Part shown: one piece after another, positions 27,770 to 38,834 of the stretch
How positions within the stretch are numbered: position 1 is the stretch's first letter
Layout of the letters: each line of letters begins with the position of its first letter
NCBI RefSeq assembly: GCF_025152745.1
Contig: NZ_CP104040.1
Span: forward strand, 1,116,001 to 1,180,000
Source: Rhizobium sp. WSM4643
Lineage (GTDB): Bacteria > Pseudomonadota > Alphaproteobacteria > Rhizobiales > Rhizobiaceae
DNA length: 64,000 nt
Reading direction: 5' to 3'
Position numbers and translations under genes: made by a program
Notes under the pieces: generated by a model
Database searches by the model: none
What the model was told of the DNA's origin: nothing
Seen by the model: only the letters and a program-made list of their open reading frames with translations

Positions 27770-27944
27770 CTCACACCTTTCTTCCCCTTCTCCCCATCGG
27801 GGAGAAGATGCCCGAAGGGCAGATGAGGGGGCCGAGCGGCGGAGCTGCGAGGAGCTTGAGCGCAAGCGAAAGGTCGCCTGTGCTGCGAAGGGTGGCCCCC
27901 TCATCCGCCCTGTCGGGCACCTTCTCCCCGAGGGGCGAAGGGGA
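27770..27944. repeat. RIME-like intergenic inverted-repeat element
   Basis: Two 48-nt arms, 27784-27831 and 27896-27943, are imperfect inverted copies (blocks CTTCTCCCC, GGGGAGAAG, GCCC, GATGAGGGGG match in reverse complement). They flank a 64-bp centre. Left arm has its own hairpin (CTTCTCCCC/GGGGAGAAG). Such CCCCTTCTCCCC elements recur between rhizobial genes (RIME family). A 5-bp direct repeat, ATGCG, lies at 27765-27769 and at 27945-27949, exactly 180 bp apart, consistent with insertion. The whole element is open in the cycL frame. Confidence 0.8.
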
Positions 27945-28406
27945 ATGCGGCTTCTCTCCCGGCTCCTCATCGTCCTTTTCGTCCTCTTCACGCCCGTCTC
28001 CGCCTTCGCCGTCAATCCCGACGAGGTGCTGGCCGATCCAGCTTTGGAAGCCCGCGCTCGCGCTCTCTCGGCCGAGCTGCGCTGCATGGTCTGCCAGAAC
28101 CAGTCGATCGACGATTCCAACGCCGATCTGGCCAAGGACCTGCGGCTGCTGGTGCGCGAGCGCATCACCGATGGCGACAGCGACGAGGCGGTGCTGACCT
28201 ACATCGTCTCGCGCTACGGTGAATTCGTGCTGCTGAAACCGCGTGTCAGCATGAAGACGGGGCTGCTCTGGGGCGCACCGCTGCTGCTGATCCTTGCCGG
28301 CGGACTGTCACTGCTGGTCTTCGCGCGCAAGAGGGCCGGCAAGCCGACCGGCAGCAAGCTGACGGCAGACGAGCAGGCGAAGCTGAGCGAGCTTCTGAAA
28401 AAGTAA
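27945..28406 (+). CDS. cycL: cytochrome c biogenesis protein CycL (CcmH)
   Basis: This 153-residue protein has an N-terminal signal/anchor ([22 protein letters not shown]), the redox motif [19 protein letters not shown] with Cys47 and Cys50, and a C-terminal transmembrane helix ([22 protein letters not shown]). CcmH/CycL reduces apocytochrome cysteines for haem ligation. ATG 27945 follows GAGGGGCGAAGGGG and directly precedes the signal. An in-frame ATGATG at 27762/27765 overlapping the cycK stop is the likely ancestral start position; reading from there adds about 60 residues from the repeat element. The gene is otherwise normal in length. Confidence 0.92.
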   Translation: MRLLSRLLIVLFVLFTPVSAFAVNPDEVLADPALEARARALSAELRCMVCQNQSIDDSNADLAKDLRLLVRERITDGDSDEAVLTYIVSRYGEFVLLKPRVSMKTGLLWGAPLLLILAGGLSLLVFARKRAGKPTGSKLTADEQAKLSELLKK

Positions 28407-28653
28407 ACGGTTAGCCGCTAATCCTCCATCATGACCGGCGGCAGCGAAAAGGCGGGCGCGCAGCGCAGGGTCCCTGACGAGAAGCTGTTGCGGGTGAAAT
28501 CCATATGAGTTTGCCGTCAGACAAACATTGCAAACATTACGAACTTTTCATTGGCCGGACAGTTCGCAGTAAGGTGCGGCGTCCTATATCTTCAGTCATC
28601 GACTGATCCGGCGTCGCCGGTCTGAAGATCCAAGAACAAGAGAAGGTGCTCCA

Positions 28654-30246
28654 ATGCTCAAGAATTTCAACGGACGTCCGTCCCTCGCCACTGTGCTCAA
28701 GGCTTCTACCGTTGCCGGTATCGCAGCCGCTGTGCTCGCAACCGGCGTTCCGCTCGAAATCACCCGGTCCTATGCCGAAGCTGTCAAGGTTCAGGCGCCT
28801 GCCGTTCCGAGCTTCGCCAATGTCGTCGATGCCGTTTCGCCGGCCGTCGTTTCTGTCCGGGTCGAAAACCGCGTCAATCCCGTCACTGACAACAATGAAG
28901 GCTTCTCCTTCGATTTCAACGGTCGCGGCTTCGATGACCTTCCCGACGATCATCCGCTGAAGCGGTTTTTCAAGCAGTTCGGCCAGGATCCGAATGATCA
29001 GCAGGGTCATCAACGGCGCTTCGGCCAGAACGGACCGAATGGTGGTCCGAACGGTCCGGGCGGCAAGGGTCGCCTCCGCCCCGTCGCCCAGGGCTCCGGC
29101 TTCTTCATCTCCGAGGATGGTTACATCGTCACCAATAACCACGTCGTTTCCGATGGCCAAGCCTTCGTCGCGGTCATGAATGACGGCACCGAGCTCGATG
29201 CCAAGCTGATCGGCAAGGATCCGCGCACCGACCTCGCCGTGCTGAAGGTTGACGGCAAGGGCAAGAAGTTCACCTACGTCAACTGGGCCAACGACAACAA
29301 CGTCCGCGTCGGCGACTGGGTCGTCGCCGTCGGCAACCCCTTCGGCCTCGGCGGCACGGTCACGGCAGGCATTATCTCGGCCCGCGGCCGCGATATCGGC
29401 TCCGGTCCCTATGATGATTACCTGCAGGTGGATGCCGCCGTGAACCGCGGCAACTCTGGCGGCCCGACCTTCAACCTCAACGGCGAAGTCGTCGGCATCA
29501 ACACCGCGATCTTCTCACCGTCGGGCGGCAGCGTCGGCATCGCCTTCGCCATTCCCGCCTCGACCGCCAAGGACGTCGTCGCCGATCTGATGAAGGACGG
29601 CCAGGTCTCGCGCGGCTGGCTCGGTGTCCAGATCCAGCCGGTAACCAAGGACATCGCCGAATCCATCGGCCTTTCCGAGCCGAGCGGCGCCCTTGTCGTC
29701 GCCCCGCAGGCCGGATCGCCGGGTGAGAAGGCCGGCATGAAGGCCGGCGACGTCGTCACCGCGCTGAACGGTGAAACGATCAAGGATGCCCGCGATCTCA
29801 GCCGCCGCATCGGCGCGATGCAGCCGGGCAGCAAGGTCGAGCTTTCAGTCTGGCGCGCCGGCAAGGCCCAGCCTCTCACCGTCGAACTCGGCACGCTGCC
29901 GGCCGACCAGAAGGATGCGTCTGCCGATGACAACAACCAGCCACAGCAGCCTGAGGCACCGGCTTCCGAGAAGGCGCTTGCCGATCTCGGCCTGACGGTC
30001 GGTCCTTCCGACGACGGCAAGGGCCTGGCGATAACTGGCATCGACCCGGATTCCGAGGCGGCCGACAAGGGCATCAAGGAAGGCGAGAAGATCACCTCGG
30101 TCAACAACCAGGAAGTCTCCACCCCCGACGATGTCGTCAAGGCACTGAACCAGGCCAAGAAGGACGGCCGCACTCGGGCGCTCTTCCAGATCCAGTCCAG
30201 TGAAGGAAGCCGTTTCGTCGCGCTTCCGATCAACGGACAGGGCTGA
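28654..30246 (+). CDS. degP: periplasmic serine protease DegP/HtrA (Do)
   Basis: This 530-residue Do-type protease has a signal peptide (about residues 1-42), a catalytic domain with His163 (TNNHVV), Asp193 (RTDLAVL) and Ser268 (RGNSGGP), and two PDZ domains (about 310-400 and 440-525, each with GxKAGD or GEK loops). A Gly/Asn/Gln-rich insertion follows the LA-loop region (about residues 108-140). It degrades or refolds misfolded envelope proteins. The gene lies after cycL with its own 247-bp leader and is followed by a hairpin, so it is probably transcribed alone. Confidence 0.96.
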   Translation: MLKNFNGRPSLATVLKASTVAGIAAAVLATGVPLEITRSYAEAVKVQAPAVPSFANVVDAVSPAVVSVRVENRVNPVTDNNEGFSFDFNGRGFDDLPDDHPLKRFFKQFGQDPNDQQGHQRRFGQNGPNGGPNGPGGKGRLRPVAQGSGFFISEDGYIVTNNHVVSDGQAFVAVMNDGTELDAKLIGKDPRTDLAVLKVDGKGKKFTYVNWANDNNVRVGDWVVAVGNPFGLGGTVTAGIISARGRDIGSGPYDDYLQVDAAVNRGNSGGPTFNLNGEVVGINTAIFSPSGGSVGIAFAIPASTAKDVVADLMKDGQVSRGWLGVQIQPVTKDIAESIGLSEPSGALVVAPQAGSPGEKAGMKAGDVVTALNGETIKDARDLSRRIGAMQPGSKVELSVWRAGKAQPLTVELGTLPADQKDASADDNNQPQQPEAPASEKALADLGLTVGPSDDGKGLAITGIDPDSEAADKGIKEGEKITSVNNQEVSTPDDVVKALNQAKKDGRTRALFQIQSSEGSRFVALPINGQG

Positions 30247-30262
30247 TCCCTAAGATAGCTTG

Positions 30263-30292
30263 GAGCCGTGCGGACGAAACTCCGCGCGGCTC
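30263..30292 (+). terminator. hairpin after degP
   Basis: GAGCCGTGCGGA (30263-30274) pairs with TCCGCGCGGCTC (30281-30292) across a 6-nt loop with a single G-U pair. GATTCTTC follows. It separates degP from the two-component genes 31 bp downstream. Confidence 0.65.
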
Positions 30293-30322
30293 GATTCTTC
30301 TGATCTTTGAAGGATGATCCCC

Positions 30323-31069
30323 ATGACCGCCGCTCCCCAGGAAGATGCTTTGAGCCTTGCCGAAACGCAGCCGGTGGGTAATGTCGGCCGCATGAAGATT
30401 CTCATCATCGAAGATGATCTCGAAGCCGCGGTCTACCTCACCAAAGCCTTTCGCGAAGCGGGCATCGTTGCCGATCACGCCAGCGACGGCGAGAGCGGCC
30501 TGTTCATGGGGTCGGAAAATACCTATGACGTCATCGTCATCGACCGCATGCTGCCGCGCCGCGACGGGCTTTCCGTCATCAGCGAGTTGCGCCGCAAGGC
30601 CATCCATACGCCTGTCCTCATCCTCTCCGCGCTCGGCCAGGTCGATGACCGCGTGACCGGTCTTCGTGCCGGCGGCGACGACTACCTGCCGAAGCCTTAT
30701 GCCTTCAGCGAGTTGCTGGCGCGCGTCGAGGTGCTCGGCCGCCGCAAGGGCACGCCGGATCAGGATGTCGTCTATCGCGTCGGCGATCTCGAGCTCGACC
30801 GGCTATCCCACGAGGTGCGCCGCGGCGGCAAGGAGATCCCGCTGCAGCCGCGCGAATTCCGCCTGCTCGAATATCTGATGAAGAATGCCGGCCAGGTGGT
30901 GACCCGCACCATGCTGCTCGAAAACGTCTGGGACTATCACTTCGACCCGCAGACCAACGTCATCGACGTTCATGTCTCGCGCCTGCGCTCGAAGATCGAA
31001 AAGGACTACAGCCAGCCGCTCCTGAAGACCATTCGCGGCGCGGGGTATATGATCAAGGATGAGGGATGA
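30323..31069 (+). CDS. OmpR-family response regulator
   Basis: The protein has a receiver domain (IIEDDLEAA, phosphoacceptor Asp74 in VIVIDRMLPRRDG, KPYAF) and an OmpR-type winged helix (LQPREFRLLEYLMKNAG, PQTNVIDVHVSRLRSKI, GAGYMI). ATG 30323 is used because AAGGA sits 8 nt upstream; ATG 30314 is in frame and homology proper begins at ATG 30392 (MKILIIEDD). It overlaps the kinase gene by ATGA (31066-31069). Gene order degP, regulator, kinase, glnE is a rhizobial arrangement I recall, but the regulon is not known to me. Confidence 0.92.
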   Translation: MTAAPQEDALSLAETQPVGNVGRMKILIIEDDLEAAVYLTKAFREAGIVADHASDGESGLFMGSENTYDVIVIDRMLPRRDGLSVISELRRKAIHTPVLILSALGQVDDRVTGLRAGGDDYLPKPYAFSELLARVEVLGRRKGTPDQDVVYRVGDLELDRLSHEVRRGGKEIPLQPREFRLLEYLMKNAGQVVTRTMLLENVWDYHFDPQTNVIDVHVSRLRSKIEKDYSQPLLKTIRGAGYMIKDEG

Positions 31070-32475
31070 GCCGTTTCAGGGTTCTTTTCAAGTCCACCGC
31101 AGTCCGCCTTTCGGCACTCTATATCCTGCTTTTCGCCATCTGCGCCGCGACGCTCGTCTTCTATGTGACGGCCATGTCGGAACGGTTGCTGACGGGCCAG
31201 ATCCGCGACGCCGTCAGGCAAGAGGTGGAGCAGGTGCAACGGGCCTATGACACCGGCGGCATGAACCTCCTGCTGCGCACCATGGAGCGGCGTGCCCGAC
31301 AGCCCGGCGCCAACCTCTACATCATTGCCGGCCCCTCGGGCGATATTCTCGCCGGCAACGTCGCCTCAGTGCAGCCGGGTGTCTTCGAGGAGGTCGGCTG
31401 GACCTCCGCGCCCTTCATCTATCAGCGTTATACCGACAGCGGCATCGAGCGCCGCCACAGGGCGATCGCCAATATTTTCGTGCTCGACAACGGCCTGAGA
31501 ATCCTGATCGGCCGCGATCTCGGCGACCCCGAGCGTTTCCGTCTGCTGGTGCGCCAGGCACTGATGGTGGCATTGGCGATCATGGGACTTGGCGCCATCA
31601 TCATCTGGTTCGCCATCGGCCGCAACGCGCTGAAACGCATCGACCGCATGTCGGATGCCAGCAAGAAGATCATGGCCGGAGACCTGTCGCAACGCCTGCC
31701 GGTGGGCGGATCGGGCGATGAATTCGACCGCTTGTCGATGTCTTTGAATACCATGCTGGAGCGCATCGAGAAGCTGGACGAGGGCTTGCGGCAGGTTTCC
31801 GACAACATCGCGCATGATCTCAAGACGCCGCTGACGCGGCTGCGCAACAAGGCAGCCGATGCGCTCGATATCTCCGACGGCGAGACGCGGCGCACCGCGC
31901 TCGAAGGCATTATTTCCGAATCGGACCAACTGATCCGCACCTTCAACGCGCTGTTGATGATCTCCCGCGTCGAGGCCGGATCGGTCGCCGCCGAGATGAC
32001 GCCGGTGGAGCTGTCGGCCATCGTCTCCGATAGCGCCGAGCTTTACGAACCGGCGGCGGAGGAGGCGGGGCTTGGCTTGAGCTCCAGCATCGAGCCGGAT
32101 GTCGAAGTGCAGGGCAATCGCGAGCTGATCGGCCAGGCGATCTTCAATCTGCTCGACAATGCCATCAAATATTCCTCTGATACCGAAGGCGCGGGCAAAG
32201 TGTCGCTGAAACTTTCCCGCCGCCCGGACGGCATCTGCCTTTCCGTGGCCGATCACGGACCGGGCGTTCCCGCCGACCGGCGCGACGATGTGGTGAAGCG
32301 CTTCGTCCGCCTCGATGAAAGCCGGTCGAAGCCGGGGACGGGGCTCGGGCTTTCGCTGGTGGAAGCGGTGATGGAGTTGCACAATGGCCGGTTGGAACTC
32401 TCCGATACCGATCCTGATAAGCCCGAACAGCGTGGATTGACCGTCAGCATGATCTTCCCCGCCAAGGCTGCCTGA
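31066..32475 (+). CDS. HAMP sensor histidine kinase
   Basis: This 469-residue kinase has two membrane helices (about residues 13-33 and 165-185) enclosing a periplasmic sensor, a HAMP linker (KRIDRMSDASKKIMAGDLSQRL), a HisKA box with His250 (SDNIAHDLKTPLTRL) and a HATPase domain (IFNLLDNAIKYS, DHGPGVP, GTGLGLS). The overlap with the regulator start indicates a coupled pair. Placement right after degP suggests an envelope-stress or growth-state signal, which is inference. Confidence 0.93.
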   Translation: MSRFRVLFKSTAVRLSALYILLFAICAATLVFYVTAMSERLLTGQIRDAVRQEVEQVQRAYDTGGMNLLLRTMERRARQPGANLYIIAGPSGDILAGNVASVQPGVFEEVGWTSAPFIYQRYTDSGIERRHRAIANIFVLDNGLRILIGRDLGDPERFRLLVRQALMVALAIMGLGAIIIWFAIGRNALKRIDRMSDASKKIMAGDLSQRLPVGGSGDEFDRLSMSLNTMLERIEKLDEGLRQVSDNIAHDLKTPLTRLRNKAADALDISDGETRRTALEGIISESDQLIRTFNALLMISRVEAGSVAAEMTPVELSAIVSDSAELYEPAAEEAGLGLSSSIEPDVEVQGNRELIGQAIFNLLDNAIKYSSDTEGAGKVSLKLSRRPDGICLSVADHGPGVPADRRDDVVKRFVRLDESRSKPGTGLGLSLVEAVMELHNGRLELSDTDPDKPEQRGLTVSMIFPAKAA

Positions 32476-32609
32476 TGACTCGATGCCGATGATCGGCTGA
32501 ATCGCATATTGGCGGTTTTCCGCCAAGACCCTAGTTTAATGCCGGTCGAAGGAGATGTTCCCGCGATTCTGCGGGACCGTTTCCTGAGGCGCTAAAGCAG
32601 GGAGAGCGC

Positions 32610-35567
32610 ATGCTGACGAAATCGACGCATGGCCTGAAGGATGTCGCCGAAGGGCTGCTGCGTCCGCTGAACCAGACGGAGTTGAAGCTGGCGCTGGCCG
32701 ACCTTCAGGAGGCCGGCAGGAGCGAGCCGTTGGTGGCTGCGATGCTGAAGACGGAGAGCCCGCTTCGCGATTTCATTGCAGCCGTGCTGACGCTGTCGCC
32801 TTATCTGCGCGAAATCGTCAATCTCGACCCCGCCATCCTCGCCGGCGCCATCACTCAACCGCTGGAGCCGCAGATCGAGGCGCTGGTCGCCGAGGCGCGG
32901 CGCTGCTGGCAACGGGACGGCGAGGGGGCGGCGCCTTCGGATTCGGTGGTGATGAGCAGGCTGCGCATCATCAAGCGCAAGGTGGCTTTCCTTGTCGCAC
33001 TCGCCGATCTCGCACGCATCTTCGACGGCCGGGCGACGACGGCCTGGCTGAGCGAGCTTGCCGAAGCTTCGGTTGCCGCCGCCATCGACCATCTGCTGCT
33101 GGCGGCGCATGAGGGTGGAAAGCTGCGGTTGCGGGATCTAGCAGCACCGAGCGACGGCTCCGGGCTCATTGTGCTCGGCATGGGCAAACTCGGCGCATCC
33201 GAACTCAACTATTCCTCCGACATCGACCTCGTCGTCGTCTTCGACGAGGAGGCCGGTATCGTGCCTGACCCGGACGACGCGATCGAAATCTTCCCGAGAA
33301 TGATGCGCCGACTGGTGCGCATCCTGCAGGAGCGGACAGCCGACGGCTACGTCTTCCGCACCGATCTCAGATTGCGCCCCGATCCCGGTTCGACGCCGCT
33401 GGCGATATCGGTCGATGCAGCGATGAACTATTACGAGGGCAGGGGCCAGAACTGGGAACGGGCAGCCTTCATCAAGGCGCGCGCCGTTGCCGGCGACCTC
33501 AAGGCTGGCGGCGATTTCCTGCGCGGCCTTGCCCCTTTCGTCTTCCGCAAATATCTCGATTACGCGGCGATTGCCGATATCCATTCGATCAAGCGGCAGA
33601 TCCATGCGCATAAGGGCCACGGTGCCATCGCGGTCAAGGGTCATAACGTCAAGCTCGGCCGCGGCGGCATCCGCGAGATCGAGTTCTTCGTCCAGACCCA
33701 GCAGCTGATCGCCGGCGGCCGCATGCCGGCCTTGCGCGGACGGGCAACGGAGGAGACACTCGGTGAACTCACCAAGGCGAAATGGATCGACGCGGAAACC
33801 CGTGACGAATTGACGGAGGCTTACTGGTTCCTGCGCGATGTCGAGCATCGCATCCAGATGGTACGCGACGAGCAGACCCACCTGTTGCCGGAGACCGATG
33901 CCGACCTGAAGCGCATCGCCTTCATGATGGGCTTTTCCGACACGCCGAGCTTCTCCGAACGACTGGTCGGCGTGCTGAAGACGGTCGAACGGCGTTATGC
34001 TCACCTCTTCGAACAGGAGAGCAGGCTTTCCACCGACACCGGAAACCTCGTCTTCACCGGCCAGGGCGACGACCCGGATACGCTGGAGACGCTGAAGAGG
34101 CTCGGTTTTACCAGGCCGTCCGACATTTCCCGCATCATCCGCACCTGGCACTACGGCCGCTACCGGGCGACGCAATCGGTCGAGGCGCGTGAAAGGCTGA
34201 CCGAACTGGCGCCGGAGCTCTTGCGGGTCTTCGGCGAAAGCAAGCGCGCCGACGAGGCGCTGCTGCGCTTCGACAGCTTCATCTCCGGCCTTCCCTCCGG
34301 CATCCAGCTGTTCTCGCTGCTCGGCAGCAATCCGGCGCTGCTGTCGCTGATCGTCAACATCATGTCCTCGGCACCCCGGCTTGCCGAGGTGATCGCCGCC
34401 AAGCCGCATGTCTTCGACGGGATGCTCGATCCCGGCCTGATGGCCGAGCTGCCGACGCGTGATTATCTCGGCGAGCGGCTGAAAGGCTCGCTTGCCCAGG
34501 CCCGCCACTATGAAGAGGTGCTCGACCGGCTACGCATCTTCGCCGCCGAGCAGCGCTTCCTGATCGGCATCCGCCTGCTCACCGGTGCGATCAACGGCGT
34601 GATGGCCGCACGCGCCTTCACGCATCTCGCCGACCTCGTCATTGCAGCAGCACTTGATGCCGTGGTGAGCGAGATGCGGGCAGCACACGGCGATTATCCC
34701 GGCGGGCGCATCGCGGTCGCCGGCATGGGCAAGCTCGGCAGTTTCGAGCTGACGGCCGGTTCCGACATCGATCTGATCCTGCTCTATGATTATGACAACG
34801 CGGCCTCCGAATCCGATGGGCCGAAGCCGCTCGACGCGACGCGTTACTTCACCCGCATCACCCAGAGGCTGATGGCCGCTTTGTCGGCGCCGACCGCCGA
34901 AGGTGTGCTCTATGAGGTCGATATGCGGCTGCGCCCATCCGGCAACAAGGGGCCGGTCGCCACCCGTATCAATGCATTCGGCAAGTATCAGCGCGAAGAG
35001 GCATGGACCTGGGAACATATGGCGCTCAGCCGCGCCCGGCTGATCTGCGGCAATGAGAGCCTCGTCGCCGAGGCGGAACTGATCGTCCGGGAGGTGCTGT
35101 CGGCCGATCGCGATATCGCCAAGGTGGCGCGTGACGTCGCCGAAATGCGCGAACTGATCGACAAGGAAAAGCCGCCATCCGGCCCGTGGGACCTGAAGCT
35201 GATCCCCGGAGGCGTCATCGATCTCGAATTCATCGCCCAGTACCTGGCGCTGATCGCGCCGACCAGCGGCGTCGGCATTGCCGTCAATGGGATGAGCACC
35301 GGCGAGGCCCTGAAGGTGCTTGGCGACCGGCTGATGGCAACCGTCGATCTCGACTTATGCCTGGAGGCCTTCACGCTTTATACCGGCCTTTCGCAACTGA
35401 TCCGCCTCTCCATCGACGGCCTGTTCGATCCGAAGGATGCGCCGGCGGGCCTCGTCGAACTCGTCTGCCGCGCCGGCGACTGCCCTGATATCAAGACGCT
35501 GGAAGGGGAGGTAAAGCGGCTGTCGAAAGCGGTTCGGAAAATATTCTTGAATGTCGTGAAAGCCTGA
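32610..35567 (+). CDS. glnE: GlnE: GS adenylyltransferase/deadenylase
   Basis: This 985-residue bifunctional enzyme has two nucleotidyltransferase domains with matching motifs: GMGKLGASELNYSSDIDLVVV (about 190-210) and GMGKLGSFELTAGSDIDLILL (about 705-725). The first is the deadenylylase and the second the adenylylase of glutamine synthetase. GlnE regulates GS by PII-signalled (de)adenylylation in response to nitrogen. Length matches the family. The gene follows the two-component pair by 135 bp with its own ribosome site and probably its own promoter. Confidence 0.97.
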   Translation: MLTKSTHGLKDVAEGLLRPLNQTELKLALADLQEAGRSEPLVAAMLKTESPLRDFIAAVLTLSPYLREIVNLDPAILAGAITQPLEPQIEALVAEARRCWQRDGEGAAPSDSVVMSRLRIIKRKVAFLVALADLARIFDGRATTAWLSELAEASVAAAIDHLLLAAHEGGKLRLRDLAAPSDGSGLIVLGMGKLGASELNYSSDIDLVVVFDEEAGIVPDPDDAIEIFPRMMRRLVRILQERTADGYVFRTDLRLRPDPGSTPLAISVDAAMNYYEGRGQNWERAAFIKARAVAGDLKAGGDFLRGLAPFVFRKYLDYAAIADIHSIKRQIHAHKGHGAIAVKGHNVKLGRGGIREIEFFVQTQQLIAGGRMPALRGRATEETLGELTKAKWIDAETRDELTEAYWFLRDVEHRIQMVRDEQTHLLPETDADLKRIAFMMGFSDTPSFSERLVGVLKTVERRYAHLFEQESRLSTDTGNLVFTGQGDDPDTLETLKRLGFTRPSDISRIIRTWHYGRYRATQSVEARERLTELAPELLRVFGESKRADEALLRFDSFISGLPSGIQLFSLLGSNPALLSLIVNIMSSAPRLAEVIAAKPHVFDGMLDPGLMAELPTRDYLGERLKGSLAQARHYEEVLDRLRIFAAEQRFLIGIRLLTGAINGVMAARAFTHLADLVIAAALDAVVSEMRAAHGDYPGGRIAVAGMGKLGSFELTAGSDIDLILLYDYDNAASESDGPKPLDATRYFTRITQRLMAALSAPTAEGVLYEVDMRLRPSGNKGPVATRINAFGKYQREEAWTWEHMALSRARLICGNESLVAEAELIVREVLSADRDIAKVARDVAEMRELIDKEKPPSGPWDLKLIPGGVIDLEFIAQYLALIAPTSGVGIAVNGMSTGEALKVLGDRLMATVDLDLCLEAFTLYTGLSQLIRLSIDGLFDPKDAPAGLVELVCRAGDCPDIKTLEGEVKRLSKAVRKIFLNVVKA

Positions 35568-35670
35568 TCTCACACCAGGCGGAACGATCGCGAGGATTAT
35601 CGCGAGCATCGCCTGTCGGAATCTCGCTTAGCCAATCGTCTTCAGGATAGGCAAGCGATGGAGAACACCA

Positions 35671-36321
35671 ATGACGATTACCATTACCGCTTTTGAACGG
35701 TCGCCCGATCGCGGCAGGGGTCTGGCGCGCGACATGCGCGTTCGCTGGGCGCTCGAAGAAGTGGGCCAGCCTTACGAGGTTCGTCTTGTCTCATTCAAAG
35801 AGATGAAGGAGCCCGCGCATCTGGCGCTGCAGCCTTTCGGGCAGATTCCGACCTATGAAGAAGGCGATCTCGCACTGTTCGAGTCCGGCGCCATCGTCTT
35901 CCATATCGGCGAGCGCTATGCGGGCCTGCTGCCGGACGATGCGAATGCCCGGGCGCGCGCGCTCACATGGATGTTTGCCGCGCTCAACACGGTGGAAACA
36001 CCGATCTTCGACCGCGCTCTCGTCATGATCCTCGAGCGCGACAAGCCATGGTACGACCAGCGCCTTTCTGCCCTCGAGGACAGCATCCGCAAACGGCTGA
36101 TCGGCCTCTCCCGCCGCCTTGGCGATGCCGACTGGCTCGATGGTGCGTTCAGTGCCGGTGACCTGCTGATGGTGTCGGTGCTGCTCAGGTTGAAGGGATC
36201 TGGCATATTGGAAGAATATCCGAACCTCGCCGCCTATGTCGCCCGCGGCGAGTCGCGGCCCGCATACAAGCGTGCTTTCGCCGCTCAATTGGCTGTTTTC
36301 ACCGCCGCATCGGCAGGCTGA
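35671..36321 (+). CDS. glutathione S-transferase family protein
   Basis: This 216-residue GST-like protein has a thioredoxin-type N-terminal domain (RVRWALEEVGQPYEVRLVSFKEMK, QPFGQIPTYEEGDLALFESGAIVFHI) and a helical C-terminal domain (SAGDLLMVSVLLRL). The catalytic Ser/Cys near the N-terminus is not obvious. It is convergent with the PleC-like kinase gene and separated from it by only 12 bp. The substrate is unknown. Confidence 0.9.
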   Translation: MTITITAFERSPDRGRGLARDMRVRWALEEVGQPYEVRLVSFKEMKEPAHLALQPFGQIPTYEEGDLALFESGAIVFHIGERYAGLLPDDANARARALTWMFAALNTVETPIFDRALVMILERDKPWYDQRLSALEDSIRKRLIGLSRRLGDADWLDGAFSAGDLLMVSVLLRLKGSGILEEYPNLAAYVARGESRPAYKRAFAAQLAVFTAASAG

Positions 36322-36333
36322 AGAGGGTCGGCT

Positions 36334-38643
<2,310 letters not shown>

Positions 38644-38792
38644 CTCTTCGCCTTGTCCTCATGTGATTCGCGCGCCGCTCGCTCGAACCTGACCTAGAGA
38701 ATCATGGGTGATTCGCCTTGTCCAGAGGCAAAGGTAAAAATCCGTTAACTATTTATAATTTCGGGTTTTTCCAGGTGATTCGGGGCGCTGGG

Positions 38793-38827
38793 CGACCGGC
38801 CGTCGAATTTTTCGGGACGGCCGGTCG
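38793..38827 (-). terminator. hairpin after pepN
   Basis: CGACCGGCCGTC (38793-38804) and GACGGCCGGTCG (38816-38827) pair perfectly over an 11-nt loop. It lies 7 bp after the pepN stop, read on the minus strand. No clear T-tract follows, so Rho help or mRNA stabilisation is possible. Confidence 0.6.
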
Positions 38828-38834
38828 AATCAAA

